NCBI RefSeq assembly: GCF_003148825.1
Contig: NZ_QGGZ01000025.1
Location: 1 to 64,000 of the forward strand
From: Streptomyces sp. CG 926
GTDB lineage: Bacteria; Actinomycetota; Actinomycetes; Streptomycetales; Streptomycetaceae
Reading direction: 5' to 3'
DNA length: 64,000 nucleotides
In this document: positions 31,454-40,062 of the stretch, one piece after another
Numbering within the stretch: position 1 is the stretch's first letter
Layout of the letters: each line of letters opens with the position of its first letter
Translations under genes and position numbers: made by a program
The notes under the pieces: generated by a model
What the model was told of the DNA's origin: nothing
Databases searched by the model: none
What the model saw: the letters and a program-made list of their open reading frames with translations, nothing else

Positions 31454-32496
31454 TGGCCGACGAGCGCAACAGGTGGCTGGACGAAGCCGCGGCGGAAAAA
31501 CTGCTGCGCGGCGAACCGGTGGAACCTGTGGGGCCGGCCGCCGATCAGCGTGCCCGGGAGGAGGCGGCGCGGCTCCGTGCTGCCCTGGACGTCCTGGGTG
31601 GCGTGAACGCGCCGCTGCCCGCGGGCGCGGAACTGCCCGGTGAGGCCGCGGCGGTGGCCGCCTTCCGTACGGCTCGCGGCGGCGCGCGCCCTGTGCCGGT
31701 GTCCGCCGCGGCGCCTGCCGTGACGGCCCCGTCCGACGAACCCCTGGTCGACCTCGGCCGCATCGTTCCCGTGCCCGCTCCCCGACGCCGCCGCGCCGTG
31801 AGCTTCGGTCTGGCGGCGGCGCTGGCCAGTGTCGCCGTGGGCGGTCTGGCCGCCGCGGCGGGCGCCGGGCTGCTGGAGCGGTCCCGGCACGACAGCGCGG
31901 GACCCGGTCCGGCGATGTCCGTGAGCGCCGGCGAGGACCCGGCCCCGGGTATCGGCAGCGGGGCGCCGAGCGCCGGTCCGAAGCCGACGCCCACCCCGCA
32001 GCCCAATGGCTCGAATCCGACGCCCGCCACGGGCACGACGCAGCCCCCCTGGACGGACGGGCGTACCGCGACGCCCGGGACCGGCGCGGGCGCGGACACC
32101 TCCGCGGGTACCTCGGCGACGGCCGGCACGGGCAAGGACCTCCAGGGCGGCGCCGCCGCCGCGGGCGGCATCGGTGGCAAGGACCCCGACCGGGACACCT
32201 TCGGTGGCGGCACCACGGGCGGCAAGGACCGCGACCGCGACGGCGAGACCCGTCTGAAGGTCGCTGACCTCTGCACGGAGTTCAAGGCGGGCCGGCTGGA
32301 CGAGGTGCGCCGCGAGCGGCTCTCGCGCCTGGCCAACGGACTCACCCGGATCCCGGACTACTGCAAGTCGGTGCTCGACGCCGGGGACGCCGGCGGCAAG
32401 CGCAGCGACACCCAACTGGGGGGCGGGACGCTCCGGGCGCCGACCCTCACGCCGACGCTTCCGCGGGGTTCGGTCGACCTGCGCACCGGCCGCTGA
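31453..32496 (+). CDS. Probable membrane anti-sigma factor
   Basis: A 347-residue protein whose start overlaps the sigma stop by one base, indicating equimolar coupled synthesis. Residues 1-110 are cytoplasmic and helical (RWLDEAAAEKLLRGEPVEPV, AREEAARLRAALDVLGGV). One membrane helix lies at about 118-140 (SFGLAAALASVAVGGLAAAA), followed by a long extracellular Pro/Thr/Gly-rich stalk and a final domain around LKVADLCTEFKAGRLDEVRR. No zinc anti-sigma HxxxCxxC motif is visible, so the binding mode differs from RsrA-like factors. The anti-sigma role is inferred from operon and topology. Confidence 0.8.
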   Translation: MADERNRWLDEAAAEKLLRGEPVEPVGPAADQRAREEAARLRAALDVLGGVNAPLPAGAELPGEAAAVAAFRTARGGARPVPVSAAAPAVTAPSDEPLVDLGRIVPVPAPRRRRAVSFGLAAALASVAVGGLAAAAGAGLLERSRHDSAGPGPAMSVSAGEDPAPGIGSGAPSAGPKPTPTPQPNGSNPTPATGTTQPPWTDGRTATPGTGAGADTSAGTSATAGTGKDLQGGAAAAGGIGGKDPDRDTFGGGTTGGKDRDRDGETRLKVADLCTEFKAGRLDEVRRERLSRLANGLTRIPDYCKSVLDAGDAGGKRSDTQLGGGTLRAPTLTPTLPRGSVDLRTGR

Positions 32497-32675
32497 CACA
32501 TGTGCTGACCTGCCTGTAACACTTTTCGAACCGGCGGCGCAGTACATATCGAGCCGACTGGTCATCGGCCGCGCATGAGCCGGGGTTCCCCCCGTACCCC
32601 TGGGCTCTGCGCAACCGGCGCGGGCGGGGCACGTTCCCCCGGCCCTGCCCGCGCCCATTACGTTCGGACCGGAAA

Positions 32676-32701
32676 AAGCCCGAGGCGACCGCCTCGGGCT
32701 T
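32676..32701 (+). terminator. Intrinsic terminator after the sigma/anti-sigma operon
   Basis: Twelve-base perfect arms AAGCCCGAGGCG (32676-32687) and CGCCTCGGGCTT (32690-32701) are followed by TCTTGCTTCG. This is a textbook U-containing terminator. Confidence 0.92.
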
Positions 32702-32756
32702 CTTGCTTCGTGCCTCTTGCTTCGTGCTGCTTGCTCGGTGCTTCTTGTTCGCGGGC
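32701..32756. repeat. Four tandem 14-bp repeats
   Basis: TCTTGCTTCGTGCC, TCTTGCTTCGTGCT, GCTTGCTCGGTGCT and TCTTGTTCGCGGGC follow one another with a 14-base period straight after the terminator stem. The first two are nearly identical and the last two decayed. The composition is much less GC-rich than the surroundings. With the terminator this accounts for most of the gene-free stretch 32497-32811; the rest shows nothing recognisable. Confidence 0.85.
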
Positions 32757-32811
32757 CGTGGGCACGGGCTCGCGGGACCGGATTGCGGCCCCGCCTCCGG
32801 CGCCGGCGGTA

Positions 32812-33690
32812 TCACCAGTAGACGACGACCTTGTCGCCGACCTTCACCTGGTCGAACAGGGCCGACAGCTTGGCCTTGTCCCGGACGTTCACGCAGCCGT
32901 GCGAGGCCCCGTTGTAGCCGCGGGCCGCGAAGTCGGCGGAGTAGTGGACCGCCTGGCCGCCGCTGAAGAACATCGCGTACGGCATCGGCGTGTGGTAGAT
33001 CGTCGACGTCCACTCCTTGGCCTTCCAGCCCACGTCGAACACGCCCTCACGGGTCGGGGTGTTCTCGGAGCCGAAGCGCACGTCCATCGTGGAGACGACC
33101 TTGCCGTCGATCATCCAGGCGAGGGTGCGGCTCTCCTTGCTGATGCACATGACACGGCCCTGCATGCAGCGCGGGTCCGGGGCGTCGACCTCGTTGACGG
33201 TCGAGGGGCGCAGTTCGTCGGCGGTGGGCTTCTTGCTGGCGGCCTGGATCTTCTTCCAGGTGGCGTCGTCGACCGAACCGGAGGCGGTCAGAGCGTTCTT
33301 CGACTGGAAGGTCTTGACCGCGGCGGTCGTCTTCGAGCCGTAGAAGCCGGTCGGCGCGACCGACATCAGCTTGAGCTGGCGCAGCCGGGCCTGGAGATCG
33401 CGCACCTGGTCGTTCTCGTCGCCGTTCGCCATGATCGCCTTCACCGAGGGCGAAGGGGAGGTCGAGGCGGAGGCCGACGGGGAGGCGGAGGTGGACGGCG
33501 ACGCCGAGGCCTCGCCGGGCTTGTTGTCGGTGGAGGGAGAGGCTTCGGGGGAGGTGCCCGCCGTGGGCGAGGACGAAGCCGAGGAGGCGGAGGCGACGGG
33601 CTCCGTCTTCTGCGGTCCGCAGGCGGTCGCGGCGAATGCGACGGCGGTTGCCACCCCGATCGTGCGGATTATGACTCTCTGGCGCTGCAT
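32812..33690 (-). CDS. L,D-transpeptidase lipoprotein with peptidoglycan-binding domain
   Basis: A 292-residue cell-wall enzyme. A signal peptide ends in the lipobox ATAC, so Cys24 would be lipidated. A Ser/Pro/Ala-rich linker spans about residues 30-85. A peptidoglycan-binding domain follows (DQVRDLQARLRQLKL to AVKTFQSKNALTASG), then the YkuD catalytic domain with His and Cys in NGASHGCVNVRD. Such enzymes form 3-3 crosslinks between stem peptides or attach proteins. TTC-rich spacing upstream is not informative. A second L,D-transpeptidase without lipobox lies at 55974. Confidence 0.92.
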   Translation of the reverse strand: MQRQRVIIRTIGVATAVAFAATACGPQKTEPVASASSASSSPTAGTSPEASPSTDNKPGEASASPSTSASPSASASTSPSPSVKAIMANGDENDQVRDLQARLRQLKLMSVAPTGFYGSKTTAAVKTFQSKNALTASGSVDDATWKKIQAASKKPTADELRPSTVNEVDAPDPRCMQGRVMCISKESRTLAWMIDGKVVSTMDVRFGSENTPTREGVFDVGWKAKEWTSTIYHTPMPYAMFFSGGQAVHYSADFAARGYNGASHGCVNVRDKAKLSALFDQVKVGDKVVVYW

Positions 33691-33895
33691 TGCAGTCCCC
33701 CCGGTTTCTGTGTCGTGTATCTAGGTGATGCTCCGCGTGCGTGGACAGTTGCACTCGGCTCCGGGATGTTGCGCCATTGTGACCGGCAGTCGTCCGCAGC
33801 CTTACGAACCGATACGCCACCGGGGAACCCCGGCGCCGGCTCGGGGGAGGTTCTACCAGTTCCGGGCCCCCTTGCTACACGGAGGACTACGTCAC

Positions 33896-35476
33896 ATGGC
33901 ACAGACCGAGAGCGGAATTCCCCTCGAACCCGTCTACGGGCCGGGTGACCTGACGGGATGGGACCCCACGGTCGAACTGGGTCAACCGGGTGACTTCCCC
34001 TACACGCGGGGGATTTATCCGAATATGTACACCGGTCGCCCCTGGACGATGCGGCAGTACGCCGGCTTCGGCACGGCCGCCGAGTCCAACGCGCGCTATC
34101 GGCAGCTCATCGAGAGCGGCGGTACCGGACTGTCCGTCGCCTTCGACCTGCCGACCCAGATGGGACACGACTCCGACGCCCCCCTCGCGCAGGGCGAGGT
34201 GGGCAAGGTCGGCGTCGCCGTCGACTCGCTCGACGACATGCGGACGCTGTTCGACGGGATTCCCCTCGACCGGGTCTCCACCTCGATGACGATCAACGCG
34301 CCCGCCGCGCTGCTCCTGCTGCTCTACCAGCTGGTGGCGGAGGAACAGGGCATCTCGGGCACGCAACTGACGGGGACGGTCCAGAACGACGTGCTGAAGG
34401 AGTACATCGCGCGCGGGACGTACATCTTCCCGCCCGGCCCCTCGCTCCGGTTGACGGCCGACACCTTCCGCTACTGCCGGACCGAGATCCCCCGGTGGAA
34501 CACCATCTCCATCTCCGGCTACCACATGGCCGAAGCCGGCGCCTCGCCCGCGCAGGAGGTGGCCTTCACCCTCGCCGACGGCATCGCCTACGTCCGCACG
34601 GCCCTGGCCGCCGGGATGGCGGTCGACGAGTTCGCGCCCCGGCTCTCCTTCTTCTTCGTCGCCCGCACCACCCTGCTGGAGGAGGTCGCGAAGTTCCGCG
34701 CGGCCCGGCGCATCTGGGCCCGCGTCATGCGGGAGGAGTTCGGGGCCCGGGACCCGAAGTCGCTGATGCTGCGCTTCCACACCCAGACCGCCGGGGTCCA
34801 GCTCACCGCGCAGCAGCCGGAACTCAATCTGGTACGGGTGGCCGTGCAGGCCCTGGCCGCCGTCCTCGGCGGCACGCAGTCGTTGCACACCAACTCCTTC
34901 GACGAGGCGATCGCGCTCCCGACCGAGAAGTCCGCCCGCCTCGCCCTGCGCACCCAGCAGGTCCTCGCGTACGAGACGGACGTGCCGCACACCGTGGATC
35001 CCTTCGCCGGCTCGTACGCGGTGGAGCGGATGACCGACGAGCTGGAGGCGGCGGCGCTCGCGCTGATGCGCCGGATCGAGGACCAGGGCGGGGCGGTGGC
35101 CGCGATCGAGGCCGGCTTCCAGAAGGCCGAGATCGAGCGGAACGCCTATCGCATCGCGCAGGAGACCGAGAGCGGGGAGCGGGTGGTGGTCGGGGTCAAC
35201 CGCTTCACGCTGGAGCGCGAGGAACCTTACGAACCGCTGCGCGTGGACCCGGCGATCGAGGCACGCCAGTGCGCGGCGCTGGCCCGGCTGCGGGCGGAGC
35301 GCGGCGAGGCGGCAGTGACGGCGGCGCTCGCGGCCCTGAAGGAGGCGGCGGCCGGGACGGCGAACGTGCTCTACCCGATGAAGGAGGCGCTGCGCGCCCG
35401 GGCCACGGTGGGTGAGGTGTGCGGGGCGCTGCGCGAGGTCTGGGGCACGTACGAGCCCACCGGTTCCACCTGGTGA
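33896..35476 (+). CDS. Acyl-CoA mutase large subunit (methylmalonyl-CoA mutase-like, no B12 domain)
   Basis: A 526-residue TIM-barrel domain of the B12-dependent acyl-CoA mutase family. Blocks include MYTGRPWTMRQYAGFGTAAE, GLSVAFDLPTQMGHDSD, GTVQNDVLKEYIARGTYIFP and SISGYHMAEAGA. The Tyr in NMYTGRPW and the Arg in GPSLRL match the methylmalonyl-CoA type rather than the isobutyryl-CoA type (Phe/Gln there), but I cannot fix the substrate. The C-terminal cobalamin-binding domain (DxHxxG) is absent, so a separate small subunit is needed; none is encoded nearby. ATG at 33896 follows GGAGGA. Confidence 0.9.
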   Translation: MAQTESGIPLEPVYGPGDLTGWDPTVELGQPGDFPYTRGIYPNMYTGRPWTMRQYAGFGTAAESNARYRQLIESGGTGLSVAFDLPTQMGHDSDAPLAQGEVGKVGVAVDSLDDMRTLFDGIPLDRVSTSMTINAPAALLLLLYQLVAEEQGISGTQLTGTVQNDVLKEYIARGTYIFPPGPSLRLTADTFRYCRTEIPRWNTISISGYHMAEAGASPAQEVAFTLADGIAYVRTALAAGMAVDEFAPRLSFFFVARTTLLEEVAKFRAARRIWARVMREEFGARDPKSLMLRFHTQTAGVQLTAQQPELNLVRVAVQALAAVLGGTQSLHTNSFDEAIALPTEKSARLALRTQQVLAYETDVPHTVDPFAGSYAVERMTDELEAAALALMRRIEDQGGAVAAIEAGFQKAEIERNAYRIAQETESGERVVVGVNRFTLEREEPYEPLRVDPAIEARQCAALARLRAERGEAAVTAALAALKEAAAGTANVLYPMKEALRARATVGEVCGALREVWGTYEPTGSTW

Positions 35477-35521
35477 AACACACTGGCGCGACAGGTGCAA
35501 CCGTATGGGACACTCCTGCGC

Positions 35522-36172
35522 ATGCTGGGTGTGACAGATCTTCCGACCTATCTCGCCGGCCTGGTGCTGATCATTCTGCTGCCGGGCCCGAACTCCCTCT
35601 ACGTGCTCTCCGTGGCCGCCCGCCGCGGGGTGCGCACCGGGTACAAGGCCGCCGCCGGGGTGTTCACCGGCGACGCCGTGCTCATGCTGCTGACCGCCGT
35701 GGGCGCCGGGGCGCTGCTGCGGGCGAGCCCGCTGGTGTTCACCGTGGTGAAGTTCCTCGGCGCCGGCTATCTGGCGTGGCTGGCCGTGGGGATGATGCGG
35801 GGCGCCTGGGCGCTGTGGCGTACGCGCGCGGAGCGGGCCGAGGCGGAGGCGGCCGCCCCCGCCGACCCGGCCGAGAACGAGCGGCCCTACCGGCGGGCGC
35901 TGCTGATCAGTCTTCTCAACCCGAAGGCCATCCTGTTCCTGATGTCCTTCTTCGTGCAGTTCGTGGACCCGTCCTACGCCTACCCGGCGCTGTCCTTCCT
36001 GCTCCTGGGCGGCCTGCTGCAGACCGGCAGCTTCCTGTACCTGACGATGCTGATCTTCGGCGGCACCCGCCTCTCGGCGGCCTTCCGGCGTCGCAAGCGG
36101 CTGTCGGCCGGAGCCACCTCGGCGGCGGGCGTGCTGTTCCTCGGCTTCGCCGCCAAGCTCGCCGTCAGCTGA
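35522..36172 (+). CDS. LysE-family amino-acid exporter
   Basis: A 216-residue LysE/RhtB-family exporter with about six helices. The signature is VLIILLPGPNSLYVLSVAARRGVRTGYKAA at the first helix, followed by a charged loop (RTRAERAEAEAA, about residues 98-125) and FLMSFFVQFVDP. The exported amino acid is unknown. ATG at 35522 has no strong ribosome site, and TATGGGA just upstream could be a -10 for near-leaderless expression. It overlaps the convergent glycosyltransferase by 8 bases. Confidence 0.88.
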   Translation: MLGVTDLPTYLAGLVLIILLPGPNSLYVLSVAARRGVRTGYKAAAGVFTGDAVLMLLTAVGAGALLRASPLVFTVVKFLGAGYLAWLAVGMMRGAWALWRTRAERAEAEAAAPADPAENERPYRRALLISLLNPKAILFLMSFFVQFVDPSYAYPALSFLLLGGLLQTGSFLYLTMLIFGGTRLSAAFRRRKRLSAGATSAAGVLFLGFAAKLAVS

Positions 36173-37511
36173 GCGCCCGACGCAGCCACCCCATCCGCCG
36201 TACGACCCGGCGCACCGCCGGGCTGCGCGGCAGGAACGACAGCTGCGCCGGGATGCCGCCCGGCAGGCCGAGCGTGGTCAGCCGGCGGCGGGTGAAGTAC
36301 CGCCAGGTGCGCGGGGTCAGGCGCTTGGCCAGGTAGGCCTCGACCGCCGGCCGGCGGGAGGCCAGGATCTGCGGCTGCATGGTGAACCCGACGGCCGTCA
36401 GCAGCGCCGCCGGCTCCGCCCGGACCTGCTCGGGGGTCGGAGGCGTCCAGGTGCGGACCGCCTCGGCGTCGGCGAGGTCCGGCAGCAGCGCGTCCACCAG
36501 GGCCAGCGGGACGCGGTTGCTGTTCGGGTACGGGGTGAGCGCGGCCAGCACGGCGTCGGTGCCGGTCCGGGCCACCGGGAGCCCGTAGAGCGTGGCGGCG
36601 GTCAGCAGTCCGGTGGAGAAACAGCCGACCACCAGCGCGGGGCGCAGCCGCTGGTAGAGGGTCTCCGCCAGGACCGGGGCGGCGATCACCGTCAGCCGGG
36701 CGCCGAGTCTTTCGGCCTCCTCCTCGGCACGGCGGCAGTACGCGGCCGGGGCCCCGGGGTGCGGTTTGAAGACCAGCTCCCGGTGGCCCAGGGCGTGCGC
36801 GCCCCGGACCATCGACACGTGCAGCTCCTCCTCCTCGGCCAGGGTCATCAGGTCGAGGGCGGAGAGGTACTGGCCCAGCAGGAGGGCCGGGGGCGCGGCC
36901 GGTTCGGGTGCCGCGTCCGCGGTGGCGTCGGCGAGCTCGGCGAGGACCTTGAGGAAGGGCTCCGTCGGGACCAGTTCCACCCGTACCCCGAACTCCGTCA
37001 GCAGCAGGGGTTCCAGCCCCGGCACCAGATCCAGGTGGAGCACCCGGCGCACCCGCATCCCGAGCTGCGGGTCGAGGCGGAAGCGGGTGGGGCCGTAGCT
37101 CATCAGCCCGTCGGCGTAGACATCGACGGCCGCGCCGGGGAAGAGCCGGCACAGGCTCTGGGCCGGCGGGACCTGGAGGGACTCCACGATCAGCTCGATC
37201 CGGTCCTCGCCCAGCCGCCACAGGGAGCGCAGCTGCCGCTCCCAGATCGGGACGTCCTCCGCGCGCGGGGCCCAGGTGCTGGGGTGCTGCGGCTCGATGA
37301 CGCGGTTCCAGTCGAGGACCTCGTCGAAGCGCGAACGCAGGGCGCCGAAGCCCGGCATGTCCGTGACCCCCGGGGCGACCTCGGCGGTGACGGCGTGGTT
37401 GCTGGTCAGCAGGATGCGCCGACCGGCGGACGGGAAGGAGCCCGCGTCGATGCCCGCCGCGAGCGTGGCCACACCGTAGAGGGTGGAGGCCAGGAAGATC
37501 TGGGTGGGCAT
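36165..37511 (-). CDS. Polysialyltransferase-family glycosyltransferase
   Basis: A 448-residue protein starting MPTQIFLASTLYGVATLAAG. It has the layout of the alpha-2,8-polysialyltransferase family: an N-terminal Rossmann-like half, YADGLMSYGPTRFRL with an acidic pair, VFKPHPGAP as the HP motif, and VVGCFSTGLLTAA as the SS/T motif. Such enzymes polymerise nonulosonic acids. It is the second gene of a minus-strand pair with the GT2 gene (TGATG overlap) and stands next to neuA/neuB homologues. Inference: polymerase of a nonulosonate cell-wall glycan. Confidence 0.85.
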   Translation of the reverse strand: MPTQIFLASTLYGVATLAAGIDAGSFPSAGRRILLTSNHAVTAEVAPGVTDMPGFGALRSRFDEVLDWNRVIEPQHPSTWAPRAEDVPIWERQLRSLWRLGEDRIELIVESLQVPPAQSLCRLFPGAAVDVYADGLMSYGPTRFRLDPQLGMRVRRVLHLDLVPGLEPLLLTEFGVRVELVPTEPFLKVLAELADATADAAPEPAAPPALLLGQYLSALDLMTLAEEEELHVSMVRGAHALGHRELVFKPHPGAPAAYCRRAEEEAERLGARLTVIAAPVLAETLYQRLRPALVVGCFSTGLLTAATLYGLPVARTGTDAVLAALTPYPNSNRVPLALVDALLPDLADAEAVRTWTPPTPEQVRAEPAALLTAVGFTMQPQILASRRPAVEAYLAKRLTPRTWRYFTRRRLTTLGLPGGIPAQLSFLPRSPAVRRVVRRMGWLRRALS

Positions 37512-38515
37512 CAGACACTCGCTCCCGACGGGGCGGCCTTGCGTGCGGGGGTGACGGGGCGGCGGCCGGTGCGCAGGCGGCGCAGCACGGTGGAGCGCTC
37601 GACGTCCATCGAGTCCAGGACCTGGTCCAGTACGTCCTGCGGCATGCGGCCGAGCGCGGCGGTGCTCATCGTACGGAGTTTCTTGGCCACGTCCGGCTCG
37701 AACCTTTCGATGGACCCCACATGGTGGGCGATAATTGCACAATAGGTCCGGACGGCTTTCGGGAGAAGTCGATCTGATTCCCGGTCGGCGATGACTTCGG
37801 CGAGCACCTGATCGAATGCACGAATGAAATCGAGCTGTCGTTCGTCCCCCACTTGCGTCAATGAGGTGGAAACTCCGCGCCGGTAGAAGACGCCGGGCAG
37901 CCCGACCGCGGCGAAGGACGCCGCCTCCCGGTGCAGCCGCCAGATCCACGGCCGGTCCTCCGCGGTGCGCAGCCCGTCGGTGAAGTGCAGGACCCCGCGG
38001 TCCAGCAGGCGCCGGTGGTACATCCCGGCCCAGGCGTACGGATAGTCCACCGAGGTGGCCCGGTCGGATGGCAGGATCGCGGTGCGCGGCGCGGCGACCA
38101 CCGCCTCGGGGCCGTAGGGGACGCGCTGGACGCTGCGCGCCCTGCCCGTGCACCGCACATGGTCGGTCCGGACGAAGTCGCAGCTCAGGGCCTCTATGGC
38201 GGCCAGGGTCCGGGCCAGGTGTCCGGGCGCCAGCCAGTCGTCCCCGTCCAGGAACGTCAGGTACTCGCCGCGGGCCGCGTCCAGACCGGTGTTGCGCGCG
38301 GTGGCGAGGCCCCCGTTGCGCTCGTGTCTGAGGTGGACCGCTCCCGGCAGCTCGCGCGCCGCCCGTTCCAGCAGGTCGGGCGTCCCGTCCGTCGAGCAGT
38401 CGTCGACGAGCAGGAACTCGAAATCCTCCCGGGCGTTGAGTTCGAGACTCTTCAGGGCGTCCGGCGCGTATGTCTGCACGTTGTAGAACGGCACGACAAC
38501 AGAGAGCTTGGGCAC
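37511..38515 (-). CDS. Family 2 glycosyltransferase
   Basis: A 334-residue GT-A enzyme. The N-terminus LSVVVPFYNVQTYAPDALKS, the nucleotide-binding LLVDDCSTDGTPD, and the DxD-type FLDGDDWL are present, with AEDRPWIWRL as a later catalytic-type block. The C-terminal 120 residues are helical. I chose GTG at 38515 because the fold starts there. The stop overlaps the next start by one base, so it is coupled to the polysialyltransferase-like gene. It probably adds the priming or linking sugar of the same polymer. Confidence 0.9.
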   Translation of the reverse strand: MPKLSVVVPFYNVQTYAPDALKSLELNAREDFEFLLVDDCSTDGTPDLLERAARELPGAVHLRHERNGGLATARNTGLDAARGEYLTFLDGDDWLAPGHLARTLAAIEALSCDFVRTDHVRCTGRARSVQRVPYGPEAVVAAPRTAILPSDRATSVDYPYAWAGMYHRRLLDRGVLHFTDGLRTAEDRPWIWRLHREAASFAAVGLPGVFYRRGVSTSLTQVGDERQLDFIRAFDQVLAEVIADRESDRLLPKAVRTYCAIIAHHVGSIERFEPDVAKKLRTMSTAALGRMPQDVLDQVLDSMDVERSTVLRRLRTGRRPVTPARKAAPSGASV

Positions 38516-38691
38516 CCGCGAGACATTAGGGCGCCGCCCGTCATTCACTGTGGCCCGGATGCGGATTCCATGTGAACGGCGCGGGGCGGGCGAGTTAACC
38601 CGTACGCTTTCGCATTTCGTAGACGCGTTGTTAACCCGCTGTTGTGCGGTCGTTGGGCCGATCACCGAAATTGCGGAATAGCTTCTGCCGC

Positions 38692-40062
38692 GTGCCAGAA
38701 CGCAAACGCGTCGCCGTACTCGCCGATTCCGATACGCGATGGAAATGGGGCGCACTCACCGCCCGCCGTCTCGTGCCCGACCACCAGCTCACCGGTTTCC
38801 TGCTGCGCGGCCGCGCCACGCCCACCGCGCGCCAGCTCGGCGAGGTGGGGGTGCGGGCCGAGCGGCTGTCCGAGGTGACCTGCGCCGAGTTCCTCGCCGA
38901 GATCGAACGCGAGCGCTACGACGTGGTCGTCCTCGCGCTCGTCGGCGGGGCCGTCCAAGCCGTCCTGCACGGGGCCCGCGCCCTGTGGCCCGCCCCGGCC
39001 AGGCGCCCCGTACTCGTCACCGGCTACGTGGGCGTCGTCTACGAGAAGCTCGCCGACGGGCTGCTGCTGCGGCACGGCGCCGACCTCGTGCTCGCCAACT
39101 CCCGCCACGACGCGCAGCGGTTCCGTGCCGTGTACGAGGGGGTCGGCGCGGACGCCGCCGCCGTCACCGAGACCGCGCTGCCCTTCCTGGGCGGAGCGCC
39201 GTACGAGCCGGCCGGGAGCCGGGCCCACACGGTGGTCTTCGCCGTCCAGCCCTCCGTGCCCGACAGCCGCGCCGACCGCGCCTACCTGCTGGAACGGGCG
39301 GCCGGGCACGCCCGACTGCACCCCGACCGGGAGGTGCTGATCAAGCTGCGCAGCAAGCCCGGGGAGCACACCACACACCTGGAGGAGCAGCCGTACCAGC
39401 GGCTCGCGGAGCGGATCCCCGGCGGACTGCCCGCCAACTGCCGCCTGGTGTACGGGAACATGGGCGAGGTGCTGGACGGCACCGACCTGCTGGTCACCGT
39501 CTCCTCCACCGCGGCCCTGGAATCCCTGCACCGGTCCATCCCGACGGCGATCCTCACCGACCTCGGCATCCGCGAGGCGCTCGGCAACCACCACTTCCTC
39601 GGATCCGGCTGCCTGGCCTCCTGGGACCAGCTCGACTCAGGGCTCCTGCCGACCGGCGATCCGCTCTGGCTGGCGGCGCAGGGCGTCCTGCCCGCACCGG
39701 GCCCGGACCGGGCGGTCGGGGCCGGGGACGGCGCCGCGGTCGCCGCCCCGGACGGGGCCGCCGGTCCGGACGCCTACGCCGTCGCCCGGGCCAAGGTCGC
39801 CGGCCTGCTCGCCGCGACCCGGCTGCCCTCACCCGCCCCCTACTACACGCGCACCACCGCCCCCGGATACCTCCCCGGGATCCTCGCCCGCCACCACCTC
39901 GCGCCCGACGGCACCCCGCTGCCCGGCGCGGTGCGCCCGGCCGCGGGGGAGTCCCGGCTGCGCCGGCGGCTGCGCGGCCACCTGCGCGAGGCCGCCCGCG
40001 GGGCCTACCGGCACGGCGTGCAGCGCGTGGCCCCGGTCATCCGCAGGCTGGGGGAGCTGTGA
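38692..40062 (+). CDS. DUF6716-type putative glycosyltransferase
   Basis: A 456-residue protein that I recognise as the DUF6716 putative glycosyltransferase type. It starts RKRVAVLADSDTRWKWGALT, has a GT-B-like course, and contains VLIKLRSKPGEHTTH (positively charged donor loop), DLLVTVSSTAALES (the SS/T-type motif) and a helical C-terminus. GTG at 38692 begins the conserved part. It is divergent from the GT2 gene, and its TGA overlaps the GTG of neuA (GTGA), so it is translationally coupled to nonulosonate activation. Confidence 0.82.
   Translation: MPERKRVAVLADSDTRWKWGALTARRLVPDHQLTGFLLRGRATPTARQLGEVGVRAERLSEVTCAEFLAEIERERYDVVVLALVGGAVQAVLHGARALWPAPARRPVLVTGYVGVVYEKLADGLLLRHGADLVLANSRHDAQRFRAVYEGVGADAAAVTETALPFLGGAPYEPAGSRAHTVVFAVQPSVPDSRADRAYLLERAAGHARLHPDREVLIKLRSKPGEHTTHLEEQPYQRLAERIPGGLPANCRLVYGNMGEVLDGTDLLVTVSSTAALESLHRSIPTAILTDLGIREALGNHHFLGSGCLASWDQLDSGLLPTGDPLWLAAQGVLPAPGPDRAVGAGDGAAVAAPDGAAGPDAYAVARAKVAGLLAATRLPSPAPYYTRTTAPGYLPGILARHHLAPDGTPLPGAVRPAAGESRLRRRLRGHLREAARGAYRHGVQRVAPVIRRLGEL

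Noticed and set aside
32447..33013. Minus-strand frame containing a Lys/Ala/Arg repeat over the 14-bp tandem repeats
   Set aside because: The apparent repeat protein is just the translation of the DNA repeat and runs through a terminator.
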